A stretch of DNA of 55,466 bases from Pseudomonadota bacterium (lineage in GTDB: Bacteria > Pseudomonadota > Gammaproteobacteria > Burkholderiales > Burkholderiaceae_E): the NCBI GenBank assembly GCA_963204785.1, contig CAUJHG010000059.1:1-55466 (forward strand), in the 5' to 3' direction. Made by a program: the position numbers and the translations under genes. Below are positions 23,935 to 32,796 of this stretch, piece after piece (the stretch's first letter is position 1; every line of letters starts with the position of its first letter). The notes under the pieces were generated by a model that saw only the letters and a program-made list of their open reading frames with translations, was not told the origin of the DNA and searched no databases.

Positions 23935-24912
23935 TCACGCCAGGCACTGCTCCAGACCCTTGACGAAGATGTCCTTCGGCAGATTGCGGCCGATGAACAC
24001 CATCTTGCTCGAAGGCTTCTCGCCGGCCTGCCAGCGTCGTCCGAGGTCGGCGCCCATCATCTGGTGCACTCCCTGGAAGACGGTCTGGCGATCGGACCCC
24101 TTCATGTAGAGCACGCCTTTATACCGCAACATGTCCTGCCCGTAAACCTGGATCAGACCGCCGAGGAAATCCTCCAGCTTGACGGGGTCGAAGGGCCTGT
24201 TCGAGCGGAACACGAAGGACTGCACCGCGTCGTCGTGCTCGTGCTCGTCGCTCTTCAGGAAATCGGGGTCGATCTCCAGGATCGCGTTCAGGTTGAAGCC
24301 GCGGATGTCGAGGATCTCGCCGATGTCGGCCTGGCCGAAGTGCACCGGCCTGATCGGCGCGCGCGGGTTGATCCTGGCGAGCCGGCGGCGCAGCTCCTCC
24401 TGGGCCTCGGGAGCGGCGAGGTCGACCTTCGACATCAGGATTCGGTCGGCGAAGCCGACCTGCTCCTGGGCCTCGCGGTGCTCGTCGAGCTGGCGCTCGC
24501 CGTGGGCGGCGTCGACCACGGTGATCACCGCGTCGAGCAGGAAGGCGTCGGCGATCTCGTCGTCCAGGAAGAAGGTCTGCGCAACCGGGCCGGGATCGGC
24601 CAGTCCGGTGGTCTCGATGATCACCCGGTCGAAGGCGATCTCGCCGGCGTCGCGCCGGTCCTTGAGCTCGCCGAGGATGCGCACCAGGTCGCCGCGCACG
24701 GTGCAGCAGATGCAGCCGTTGTTCATCTCGACGATCTGCTCCTCGCGCTCCTGCAGCAACAGTTCGTTGTCGACACCCTCCTCGCCGAACTCGTTCTCGA
24801 TCACCGCGATCCGGTGGCCGTGGTCTTCCTTCAGGATGCGGTTGAGCAGCGTGGTCTTGCCGCTGCCCAGGAAGCCGGTGAGGATGGTCACCGGAACGTG
24901 CTTGGTCGTCAT
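23935..24912 (-). CDS. COG0523 (CobW/ZNG1/YjiA) family GTPase
   Basis: A 325-residue G3E-type P-loop GTPase, a family of metallochaperones for zinc, cobalt and other metals. Walker A is GFLGSGKTTLLN near residue 13, the metal-binding GCICC motif is near residue 66, and ETTGLADPGPV and MSKVDL are the switch and guanine-specificity regions. A short His/Asp run (DEHEHDDAV) may bind metal. It lies 103 bases after xerC's neighbour gap and upstream of dksA. I see no Zur-type operator, so zinc regulation is not supported by the sequence. Confidence 0.9.
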   Translation of the reverse strand: MTTKHVPVTILTGFLGSGKTTLLNRILKEDHGHRIAVIENEFGEEGVDNELLLQEREEQIVEMNNGCICCTVRGDLVRILGELKDRRDAGEIAFDRVIIETTGLADPGPVAQTFFLDDEIADAFLLDAVITVVDAAHGERQLDEHREAQEQVGFADRILMSKVDLAAPEAQEELRRRLARINPRAPIRPVHFGQADIGEILDIRGFNLNAILEIDPDFLKSDEHEHDDAVQSFVFRSNRPFDPVKLEDFLGGLIQVYGQDMLRYKGVLYMKGSDRQTVFQGVHQMMGADLGRRWQAGEKPSSKMVFIGRNLPKDIFVKGLEQCLA

Positions 24913-24992
24913 GCTTGCCTCCAGGACGCTGGGCCGCGCCCGTCGAAGGCCGGGATTCTATCCCCGGACCGCGCAGCCCGCCGCAATCGCCA

Positions 24993-26066
24993 CTAGCGTC
25001 GACGGGCCCGCGGGTGCGCCGCGTCGTAGACCCTGGCCAGCCGCTGGAAGTCCAGCGAGGTGTACACCTGCGTCGTGGCGATGCTCGCGTGACCGAGCAT
25101 CTCCTGCACCGCGCGCAGGTCGCCGCTGGACTGCAGCAGGTGGCTGGCGAAGGAGTGGCGCAGCACGTGCGGATGCACCTGGGCAGGCACGCCGCGCAGC
25201 CGCGCCAGCCGCGCCAGCCGCCACTGCACCGTGCGGTTCGACAGGCGCCGGCCACGCCCGCTCAGGAACAGCGGTCGCGGGTCGGCCCCCGGGTGCAGTG
25301 CGAGCCAGCGCGCGCGCTCCGCGAGCCAGGCGTGCAGCGCCTCGCGCGCGGCCGCGCCGACCGGCACCGTGCGGCGCTTGCCGCCCTTGCCGGTGACCGT
25401 GACCTCGGCCTCGTCGAGGTCGAGCCAGCCGAGCGAGCGCGCGGGCGGGGCCTCGAAGGGGCGCGCGTCCAGGCCGGTGAGCTCCGACAGCCGCAGCCCC
25501 GACGAATAGAAGAGTTCGAGCATCGCCTGGTCGCGCAGCGCCTCGAAGGGCGCATCGGCCGGCGCTGCCGCGCCCTCGCCGGACGCCGTCGGCGCGACCA
25601 GTCCCATCGCCTGGTCCGGCGACAGCGCCTTGGGCAGGCGGCGGCCGGCCTTCGGCGGGCGCAGGCCGCGCGCCGGGTTCGCACGCAGCACCCCGGCCTC
25701 GGCCAGCGCATCGAGGAAACCGCGCCAGGCCGACAGGCGCCTGGCGATCGTGCGAGGCGCCAGCCCTGCGCGCATCGCGCCGGCCACCCAGCGACGCAGG
25801 TCCGCCTCGTCCAGCGCCGACCAGGGCCTGCCGTCGGCGACCCGCGTCAGCTCGGCGAGGTCGCTGCGGTAGCTTTCGATGGTGCGCGGCGAATAGGCGC
25901 GCTCGGTGGCGAGACGGCGCAGCCAGGCCTCGATCTCGGCCACCGGCGCGGGCCGGGGCACTGCCGGTGCGGCCCGCTCTGCGGCGGCGAACGCAGGATC
26001 GCCCTCCTGCGCGCTTCCCGATGGCGGCGCCGGTGCGACGGAGCGCCGGGTCTGCGCACGGGCCAA
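24993..26066 (-). CDS. xerC: Tyrosine recombinase XerC
   Basis: Resolves chromosome dimers at dif together with XerD. The N-terminal SAM-like domain starts EIEAWLRRLATERAYSPRTIESYRSDL; the catalytic domain carries SSGLRLSELTGL, the Lys loop VTGKGGKRRTVPVG, HVLRHSFASHLL, and GHASIATTQVYTS with the nucleophile Tyr. The chosen TTG start at 26066 sits five bases after the DUF484 stop and gives 357 residues with an extra low-complexity N-terminus; a GTG at 25943 would give the usual length of 316. Confidence 0.95.
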   Translation of the reverse strand: MARAQTRRSVAPAPPSGSAQEGDPAFAAAERAAPAVPRPAPVAEIEAWLRRLATERAYSPRTIESYRSDLAELTRVADGRPWSALDEADLRRWVAGAMRAGLAPRTIARRLSAWRGFLDALAEAGVLRANPARGLRPPKAGRRLPKALSPDQAMGLVAPTASGEGAAAPADAPFEALRDQAMLELFYSSGLRLSELTGLDARPFEAPPARSLGWLDLDEAEVTVTGKGGKRRTVPVGAAAREALHAWLAERARWLALHPGADPRPLFLSGRGRRLSNRTVQWRLARLARLRGVPAQVHPHVLRHSFASHLLQSSGDLRAVQEMLGHASIATTQVYTSLDFQRLARVYDAAHPRARRR

Positions 26067-26070
26067 GCGC

Positions 26071-26745
26071 CTACTCGACGAGCCGCGAGAGCGCCGCGCT
26101 GGCGATCTCGTTGATCCGCTCCAGGAAGGCGGTGCCCATGTTCACCTGGTAGCGATCGGGGTCGCCCGAGCCCAGCACCAGCATGCCGAAGGCCTGCGCA
26201 CTGGCGCCCTTGCGCAGCGCCAGCAGCGCCAGCGAGTGCGTGGCCGCCCCGCCCTCGGGCAGCCAGGAGGCTGCCTGGAAGTCGGCATTGGGACCGCAGT
26301 AGGGATGCTTCATGCTGTTGGCCAGCGTGACCACGTCCTCCTCCACCGGCGCCGCGCAGGCCAGGTGCCGGTAGGGCTCGCGCAGGCCCCACAGGCGCAG
26401 CGCCACGTGCGGCACCGAGAAGATCGCCTGCATGCCGTCGGTCACCGCCTGCGGCAGCTGCGCGGCATCGCCGGCCAGCAGCAGCTGGCGGGTCCACCTG
26501 AGCAGTCGCTCGGCGATCGCCTCGTTCTCCTGGCCGATGCGCACCAGCTCGGCCAGCTTCATCTCGAGCGCCCGATGCCTGTCGCGCAGCACCTCGAGCT
26601 GGCGTTCGTGCAGCGAGATCGCACGGCCGCCGTGCGGGTTCGGAATCGTGATGCCGGCGAGGAGTTCGGGATGCGACGCAAAGAACTCTGGGTGCTCGCG
26701 CAGGAAGCGGGCGACGTCCTCGTCGCTGTGAAGGGTCGCGCTCAT
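26071..26745 (-). CDS. DUF484 family protein (GAF-like)
   Basis: A 224-residue protein normally encoded immediately upstream of xerC. It has the DUF484 opening (VARFLREHPEFFASHPELLAGITIPNPHGGRAISLHERQLEVLR), a helical linker, and a GAF-like domain ending FGMLVLGSGDPDRYQVNMGTAFLERINEIASAAL. The role is unknown. Its ATG overlaps the stop of the 43-codon ORF before it (ATGA). Confidence 0.9.
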   Translation of the reverse strand: MSATLHSDEDVARFLREHPEFFASHPELLAGITIPNPHGGRAISLHERQLEVLRDRHRALEMKLAELVRIGQENEAIAERLLRWTRQLLLAGDAAQLPQAVTDGMQAIFSVPHVALRLWGLREPYRHLACAAPVEEDVVTLANSMKHPYCGPNADFQAASWLPEGGAATHSLALLALRKGASAQAFGMLVLGSGDPDRYQVNMGTAFLERINEIASAALSRLVE

Positions 26746-26873
26746 CGGAGATCGCTCGGGTCGATTTCGCCTTCGGACACCCGGACGCGGGGATCGGCAT
26801 CGCTGCCGCGCCACCTCTCGTTCCGGGCGATGGTGAGGGTGCTGTCGCGCACCCCGGTGAACCCTGTCTGCAT
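26742..26873 (-). CDS. 43-residue hypothetical protein in the usual dapF position
   Basis: A short ORF starting eight bases after the lpxL stop and ending in an ATGA overlap with DUF484, so it fills the gap in one reading frame. The product is highly charged (10 Arg or Lys, 7 Asp or Glu), without membrane segment or recognisable motif: it opens MQTGFTGVRDSTLTIARNER and ends SEGEIDPSDLR. No ribosome binding site is evident. I do not recognise it and it does not resemble DapF. It may be a small gene or merely open by chance. Confidence 0.45.
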   Translation of the reverse strand: MQTGFTGVRDSTLTIARNERWRGSDADPRVRVSEGEIDPSDLR

Positions 26874-26880
26874 CGGGCGA

Positions 26881-27789
26881 TTATCGCCGATCCGATCGCT
26901 GCGACGCCGCGCCCCGGTCGTAGAAGCCCGGCTCGCCGGGCGGACGGGTCTTGAAGCGCTTGTGGCTCCACAGGTACTGCTCGGGCATCTCGCACACCCT
27001 TTCCTCGATGAACGCATTCATCCGCCGGGTGGCCGCCTCGAGGTCCTCGCCCGGGTAATCCTCCCAGGCCGGGTAGAAGCGCGCCACGTAGCCGGTGTCG
27101 GTCATCTGCGTGACGAGCGGGATCACGACGGCGCCGGTGGCCCTGGCCAGGCGCGCGAGCGAGGTGACCGTCGCCGCCGGCACGCCGAAGAAGGGAACGA
27201 AGACCGCGTCGCGCGGGCCCAGGTCCATGTCCGGAAGGAAATAGAAGGGCACCCCCTGGCGGATCAGCCGCAGCGCCGGACGCATCCCGTCGTTGCGCAG
27301 CAGCAGCCGCGCAGTGCCGAAGCGGTTGCGCCCGGCGGTGATCGCATCGGTCAGCACGCGGCTCTTCTGGTTCGCGTACATCGATGCGCCAGTGAAGTCG
27401 GCCTGGTAGCGCGCCCCGCCCGCGTCCAGCCCGACGAAGTGCGGCGCCAGCAGGATCACCGGCTTGCCCAACCACGGCAGGAAGTGCTCGACGCCGCGCA
27501 GTTCGACCAGCGCGCGCAGGCGGGCTTCCGGCTCGAACCAGAACACGAAGCGGTCTAAGAAGCTGCGTGCGTAGGCACGGAAGTGCGCCCGCGCCACCGC
27601 GCGCCGGCGCGCCGGTGACCATTGCGGAAAGCACAGGGCCAGGTTCGTCAGGGTGACGCGCCGACGCGGTCGCGCCAGCAGCCAGAGCAGGTCGCCGGTG
27701 ACCTTGCCGATCGCGCGCAGCGCGCCGAAGGGCAGCCTGGCCAGCAGGCGCAGCAGCGCCAGGCCGGCGCGCACCAGCACTTCGCTCAT
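26881..27789 (-). CDS. lpxL: Lipid A biosynthesis acyltransferase (LpxL/HtrB family)
   Basis: A 302-residue inner-membrane acyltransferase that adds a secondary acyl chain to lipid A. It has an N-terminal hydrophobic anchor (LVRAGLALLRLLARLPFG), the catalytic HX4D motif HFVGLD near residue 117, the RNDGMRPALRLIRQGVPFYFLPDMDLGP segment and a C-terminal YLWSHKRFKTRPPGEP. The final two motifs are typical of late acyltransferases. It overlaps the second acyltransferase gene by four bases (ATGA). Confidence 0.93.
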   Translation of the reverse strand: MSEVLVRAGLALLRLLARLPFGALRAIGKVTGDLLWLLARPRRRVTLTNLALCFPQWSPARRRAVARAHFRAYARSFLDRFVFWFEPEARLRALVELRGVEHFLPWLGKPVILLAPHFVGLDAGGARYQADFTGASMYANQKSRVLTDAITAGRNRFGTARLLLRNDGMRPALRLIRQGVPFYFLPDMDLGPRDAVFVPFFGVPAATVTSLARLARATGAVVIPLVTQMTDTGYVARFYPAWEDYPGEDLEAATRRMNAFIEERVCEMPEQYLWSHKRFKTRPPGEPGFYDRGAASQRSDRR

Positions 27790-28601
27790 GGCCCCGCGCT
27801 CCCGGGCGGGCGCTTGTAGCGGTTGTAGCCCCAGAGGTACTGGCTCGGCAGTCGCAGGATCCAGCCTTCCATCGCTGCGTTGACCGTCTCGGGCGTGGGC
27901 GACTGCGCAATCCGCTCCAGGTGCAGCCGCCAGCCGCGACCGCCTCCCAGCCGCTCGCCCACCGCGAGCACCACTGCCGCGCCGCTGGTCTGCGCCAGTC
28001 GCATAGGCAGCGTCATGGTCCAGGCAGGCGCGCCGAAGAACGGCGCCCAGCGGCCCTCGCCCTCACCGGGCACCTGATCGGGAAGCAGGCCCACCGCCTC
28101 GCCGCGGCGCAGCGCGCGGATCAGCACCCGCACGCCGGCCAGCGTCGCCGGCGCCGGGCGCATTCCGTCGGCATCGCGGGCCGCGGCGAGCACGCCCGCC
28201 AGCGCCGCCTGCTTCGGCGGCTTGTAGAGCACCGTGATCGGCGCCCTGAGCGCATACCAGCGCGCAGTGACCTCGAAGGCGCCGAGATGCGGCGTCATGA
28301 AGAGCACGCCCCGCCCCTCGCGCTCTGCAGCCTCGATCACGGCGAGGTCGTCGCAGTGCACCCGCTGCGCGACGCAGCGGCGCGGCCGGAACCAGATCCA
28401 CGGCAGTTCCGCGACCATCCGCCCGGCGTGACGCGCGCAGCTCCAGCGCAGCGCGCGCGGCAGCCCCGCCACCGCGAGGTTGGCCAGCAGCTTGCGCCGA
28501 TAGCCCGCCGAACCCAGGTAGACCAGCAGGCCCAGCAGGGCCCCGACCGCGTGCAGCAGCGGCAGCGGCAGGCGCGCCAGGAGTCGGAAGATGCGCAGCA
28601 T
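27786..28601 (-). CDS. Second lipid A acyltransferase-family protein (LpxL/LpxM-like)
   Basis: A 271-residue paralogue of the next gene. It has an N-terminal anchor, catalytic HX4E (HLGAFE near residue 105), ADGMRPAPATLAGVRVLIRALRRGEAVGLLPDQVPGEGEGRWAPFFG, and the C-terminal YLWGYNRYKRPPG. The two paralogues next to metK are conserved in Burkholderiales, one for each secondary acyl chain. It is divergent from metK, and a TATAAT-rich segment near 28646 could serve both directions. Confidence 0.9.
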   Translation of the reverse strand: MLRIFRLLARLPLPLLHAVGALLGLLVYLGSAGYRRKLLANLAVAGLPRALRWSCARHAGRMVAELPWIWFRPRRCVAQRVHCDDLAVIEAAEREGRGVLFMTPHLGAFEVTARWYALRAPITVLYKPPKQAALAGVLAAARDADGMRPAPATLAGVRVLIRALRRGEAVGLLPDQVPGEGEGRWAPFFGAPAWTMTLPMRLAQTSGAAVVLAVGERLGGGRGWRLHLERIAQSPTPETVNAAMEGWILRLPSQYLWGYNRYKRPPGSAGP

Positions 28602-28645
28602 CGGCAGGCGGAAGGTGACCGGTGTCAGGGCCCAGGCCCTGCCCT

Positions 28646-28651
28646 TATAAT
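28646..28651 (+). promoter_or_regulatory. Predicted -10 element of metK
   Basis: A perfect TATAAT 165 bases before the metK start. Transcription would start near 28658, exactly where the first helix of the leader begins. No convincing -35 hexamer is seen. Confidence 0.5.
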
Positions 28652-28657
28652 TGGAGC

Positions 28658-28816
28658 GCCGCCGGTTTAACGGACAACTTGCGGGGCGGCAGCCCGTGGC
28701 CTGCGCCATCGGACGAAGGAAATTCCGCTAAAGCGTCGCCGCTTCTCCGAAGTCGGCCACGCCGACAGGATGCGATGGCTGCATCGCGTGTCCAGATCCA
28801 CGAACGGAGAAGTGCC
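28658..28816 (+). promoter_or_regulatory. Structured metK leader with possible anti-Shine-Dalgarno element
   Basis: About 159 nt between the predicted start of transcription and metK. Perfect inverted repeats: GCCGCC 28658-28663 with GGCGGC 28685-28690; AAGCG 28731-28735 with CGCTT 28740-28744; GTCGGC 28752-28757 with GCCGAC 28761-28766; GCGATG 28772-28777 with CATCGC 28782-28787. The metK ribosome binding region CGGAGAAG (28805-28812) is fully complementary to CTTCTCCG (28742-28749), which overlaps the second hairpin, so the two pairings exclude each other. I do not recognise it as a known SAM riboswitch class. Confidence 0.5.
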
Positions 28817-29983
<1,167 letters not shown>

Positions 29984-30096
29984 TGCGCGCGCGCCGTGCC
30001 GTGGCGCGTGCTCCGCGCCACCGGAGCTGTACCGTCCATGGCGCAGCCCGATCCTGCCTGACGCACTGACGCAACCGGTGCGCTGACGCAAGCCCG

Positions 30097-30121
30097 AGGG
30101 GACCGGAGACGGTCCCCTTTT
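30097..30121 (+). terminator. Rho-independent terminator of metK
   Basis: An 8-bp perfect stem (AGGGGACC ... GGTCCCCT) with a six-base loop followed by a TTTT tract, 114 bases after the metK stop. This is the clearest intrinsic terminator in the window. It lies in the 358-base gap 29984-30341, which otherwise holds only the iron-regulated promoter described next. Confidence 0.85.
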
Positions 30122-30204
30122 CGTCTCCGACTCCCATCTTGCCCGGGACGCAGGCCCGGAGTGTCGCGTCCATGCCTTTTCCACAGCGCGTGGAATCTTG
30201 TCGT

Positions 30205-30234
30205 TTGTAAATGCGAATCCTTAGCGTTTACACT
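30205..30234 (+). promoter_or_regulatory. Predicted promoter with Fur-box-like operator for the TonB receptor
   Basis: TTGTAA (30205-30210) and TACACT (30229-30234) are 18 bases apart. The spacer and flanks (30209-30230) read AAATGCGAATCCTTAGCGTTTA, an imperfect dyad of the kind bound by Fur in Betaproteobacteria (ATGCGAAT-type half sites). This would repress the iron-uptake genes when iron is plentiful. The match is by eye only. Confidence 0.55.
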
Positions 30235-30341
30235 TCGCTCCCTCTGCTTCCTTGACCACCGTCAAAGAGCGAGCCGCTGCGCGGCGAGGCAGTCCGTCAG
30301 GCGAACGAACCCAAGAATCCAACGAACCAGGAGATTCGACG

Positions 30342-32726
30342 ATGACCACCAGGAACCGGGCGCGGCAGAACGGACTGCCCCTCAGCTTCAGGACGCAGCC
30401 GCCAGGGAACCCTGCGCAGGCGCTCGCCAGCGGACTCGTCCTTGGCCTCTCGACCGCGATGCTGATGCCGCTGCCGGCATCGGCCGCCGATGATGCTGCC
30501 GGTGACGCCGGCAAGGCGAAGACGATGGCCACGATCAACGTCGAGGCCGCCCCGATCGAGCCCAATCCGAACGCCGAGCCGGGCGTTCCCTACAAGGCCC
30601 GCACCTCGGGCGACGAACGCCACCGGCGCCCGCTCGCCGAGACCCCGCAGAACATCACGGTGCTCACGCGCCCGCAGATCGAGGACTCGGGCTACACCGA
30701 CCTGCGCGACATCCTCGGCGCGCAGCCCGGGATCACCCTGGGGACCGGCGAGAACGGCAACGCCTTTGGCGACCGTTACATCATCCGTGGCCAGGAAGCG
30801 CGCAGCGACGTCTTCGTCGACGGGCTGCGCGACCCGGGGATGACCATCCGCGAGAGCTTCGCCACCGAACAGGTCGAGATCAGCAAAGGGCCGAACTCGA
30901 GCTTCGCCGGCCGCGGCACCTCGGGCGGCGCGGTCAACTCGATCACCAAGCAGGCGACCACCGACTTCGACTTCGCACGCATCTCGACCGGCGTGGGTAC
31001 CGACAGCCACCTCCGGATGAGCATCGATGCCAACCGGGTGCTGAGCGACACTGCCGCAATCCGGCTGAACGCGCTCTATGGAACCGAGGACGTTCCGGGA
31101 CGCTCGCCTGCGGATCGGGAGCGCAAGGGGCTGGCGCTGTCGGCCCTCTTCAAGCCGACCGACAAGCTCTCGGTGACCCTCGACTACTACGGTCTGCGCG
31201 CCAACGACAACCCCGACCTGGGCGGCTACCTGGTCGGCACCCTGCCCGATCGCAAGCCCGCCTCCGGCGTGCCGGTCTACGCGCAGCGCCAGGACTTCCT
31301 GCGCTCCGAGGTCGACACGCTCACCGGCCGCATCCGCTACCAGTTCTCGCCGGACGTCCGGCTGACCAACCTGACACGGATCGGTCGCGCGGACAACGGC
31401 TATGTCGTCACGGGCGCGCGCAGCAGCACCACCGGCGCCAACGGCCCCGGCGGCGCCTACACGACCACGACGCTGAGCACGCACCAGGGCTGGCAGGAGG
31501 TCGACTACATCGCCAACCAGACCAACCTCTTCGTCGAGCGCACGCTGGGCGGCATGAAGCACGAGATGATCTTCGGCCTGGAGTTCACCGATCACAAGGT
31601 GCTCAACGGGTCCTGGAACGTCGCGAACTCCGGCCAGAACTGCGTGACCGGCAACGGCTCAGCACTGAACGCCTGGTGCGTCACCGACGCCGCGGGCAAT
31701 GTGCTGCCGGGCATCCGCGATCTGATGCAACGGCAGATCGCCCGAGGCGACTGGCGGGTCGACTGGAACGTGAAGACGGTGTCGCTGTCGGCGATGGACA
31801 CCGTGTCGCTGAGCGATCGCTGGACCGCCTTCGGCGGCCTGCGCTACGACCGCTTCGACTACGACACCTCGGTGCGCAGCAGAGCCGGCGCGGTCAACGA
31901 GTACAACTACTCCGACGGGCTGGTCAACGGCCACCTCGGCATCACCTACCAGATCCGTCCCGGCGCCAACGTCTACCTGAGCTACGCAACGGCCAGCGAC
32001 ATCAACGGGGGCGAATCCGACGTCGGCGCAAACTGCGGCTACGGCGGCATCTGCGTCGACCCGGCCAACGATGTGACGATCGCGTCGAGCAAGCCGGAGA
32101 ACTCGCGCAGCATCGAGCTCGGCACCAAGTGGAACCTGTTCGGCAACCGCCTGCTCGCCACCGCCGCGCTGTTCCAGATCACCAAGAGCGACGTGATGGA
32201 GGCGGCGGTCACGGGCACCGGCTACGAGTCCACCGGCGCGCTGAACACCGGCAGGAACCGCGTGCGCGGGGTCGAGTTCTCGCTGGTCGGCGCAGTCACC
32301 GACAGGCTCACTGCGCAGGCCGGGGTGGCGGTGATGCGCTCCGAGGTGCTCGACTCGAACAACCCGGATGCGATCGGCAAGCGCCTGAGCAACTTCGCCA
32401 ACCGCAGCGCCTACGCGCAGCTGAAGTACCAGGCCACCTCGGACTTCTCCTTCGGCGCCGGAGTGAAATACGAGAGCGAGAAGTACGCGGGACAGCCGGA
32501 CACGGCTGCAGGCTTCAATGCTGCCGGCCAGTACAGCCAGCCGATCCCGGCCTACACGGTGTACAACCTGTTCGCGACCTACCGCTTCGACAGGAAGTTC
32601 AGCGCCAGGCTCAATGTGGGCAACGTCACCGACCGCGACTACTATACGGCTGGCTACCGGTCGGGCTCCTTCCTGTACAAGGGCGATGCGCGCAACGCTC
32701 GCCTGACCTTCGTCTACGAGCTCTGA
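30342..32726 (+). CDS. TonB-dependent siderophore receptor (Fiu-like)
   Basis: A 794-residue outer-membrane beta-barrel that imports a ferric siderophore, probably a catecholate. A long signal peptide (to about residue 48, LPASAADD), then a TonB-box region, a plug domain (RPLAETPQNITVLTRPQIEDSGYTDLRDIL..., RYIIRGQEARSDVFVDGLRD, VEISKGPNSSFAGRGTSGGAVNSITK) and a 22-strand-type barrel ending in TFVYEL with a terminal aromatic signature. The pairing with a PiuC-type gene downstream is a known combination (Fiu/YbiX, PiuA/PiuC). The ATG at 30342 follows AGGAGA. Confidence 0.95.
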   Translation: MTTRNRARQNGLPLSFRTQPPGNPAQALASGLVLGLSTAMLMPLPASAADDAAGDAGKAKTMATINVEAAPIEPNPNAEPGVPYKARTSGDERHRRPLAETPQNITVLTRPQIEDSGYTDLRDILGAQPGITLGTGENGNAFGDRYIIRGQEARSDVFVDGLRDPGMTIRESFATEQVEISKGPNSSFAGRGTSGGAVNSITKQATTDFDFARISTGVGTDSHLRMSIDANRVLSDTAAIRLNALYGTEDVPGRSPADRERKGLALSALFKPTDKLSVTLDYYGLRANDNPDLGGYLVGTLPDRKPASGVPVYAQRQDFLRSEVDTLTGRIRYQFSPDVRLTNLTRIGRADNGYVVTGARSSTTGANGPGGAYTTTTLSTHQGWQEVDYIANQTNLFVERTLGGMKHEMIFGLEFTDHKVLNGSWNVANSGQNCVTGNGSALNAWCVTDAAGNVLPGIRDLMQRQIARGDWRVDWNVKTVSLSAMDTVSLSDRWTAFGGLRYDRFDYDTSVRSRAGAVNEYNYSDGLVNGHLGITYQIRPGANVYLSYATASDINGGESDVGANCGYGGICVDPANDVTIASSKPENSRSIELGTKWNLFGNRLLATAALFQITKSDVMEAAVTGTGYESTGALNTGRNRVRGVEFSLVGAVTDRLTAQAGVAVMRSEVLDSNNPDAIGKRLSNFANRSAYAQLKYQATSDFSFGAGVKYESEKYAGQPDTAAGFNAAGQYSQPIPAYTVYNLFATYRFDRKFSARLNVGNVTDRDYYTAGYRSGSFLYKGDARNARLTFVYEL

Positions 32727-32740
32727 TCCGCGCCGGATCA

Positions 32741-32765
32741 CCGGCCGGACCCTTCGTCCGGCCGG
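32741..32765 (+). terminator. Strong hairpin between receptor and oxidoreductase genes
   Basis: A perfect 10-bp GC-rich stem (CCGGCCGGAC, loop CCTTC, GTCCGGCCGG) starts 14 bases after the receptor stop and 32 bases before the next ATG. There is no U tract, so it is more likely an attenuator or mRNA stabiliser that lets the receptor be made in excess of the two enzymes. Confidence 0.5.
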
Positions 32766-32796
32766 GTCGGCACACATCATCGGAGCGCCTCCAGGC

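Noticed and set aside
24913..24992. Zur operator between xerC and the COG0523 gene
   Set aside because: No AT-rich dyad of the Zur type is present in this GC-rich gap, so zinc-dependent control is not supported.
26742..26873. Remnant of dapF
   Set aside because: The 43-residue product shows none of the DapF motifs (no GNDF start, no catalytic Cys context), so it is not evidently a fragment of it.
28626..28641. Terminator hairpin between lpxL-like gene and metK
   Set aside because: There is a 6-bp inverted repeat, but it lies upstream of both divergent starts and has no U tract in a useful direction.
28658..28816. Known SAM-I, SAM-II or SAH riboswitch in the metK leader
   Set aside because: The conserved aptamer blocks I know for those classes are not present; only generic hairpins and an anti-SD pairing are seen.
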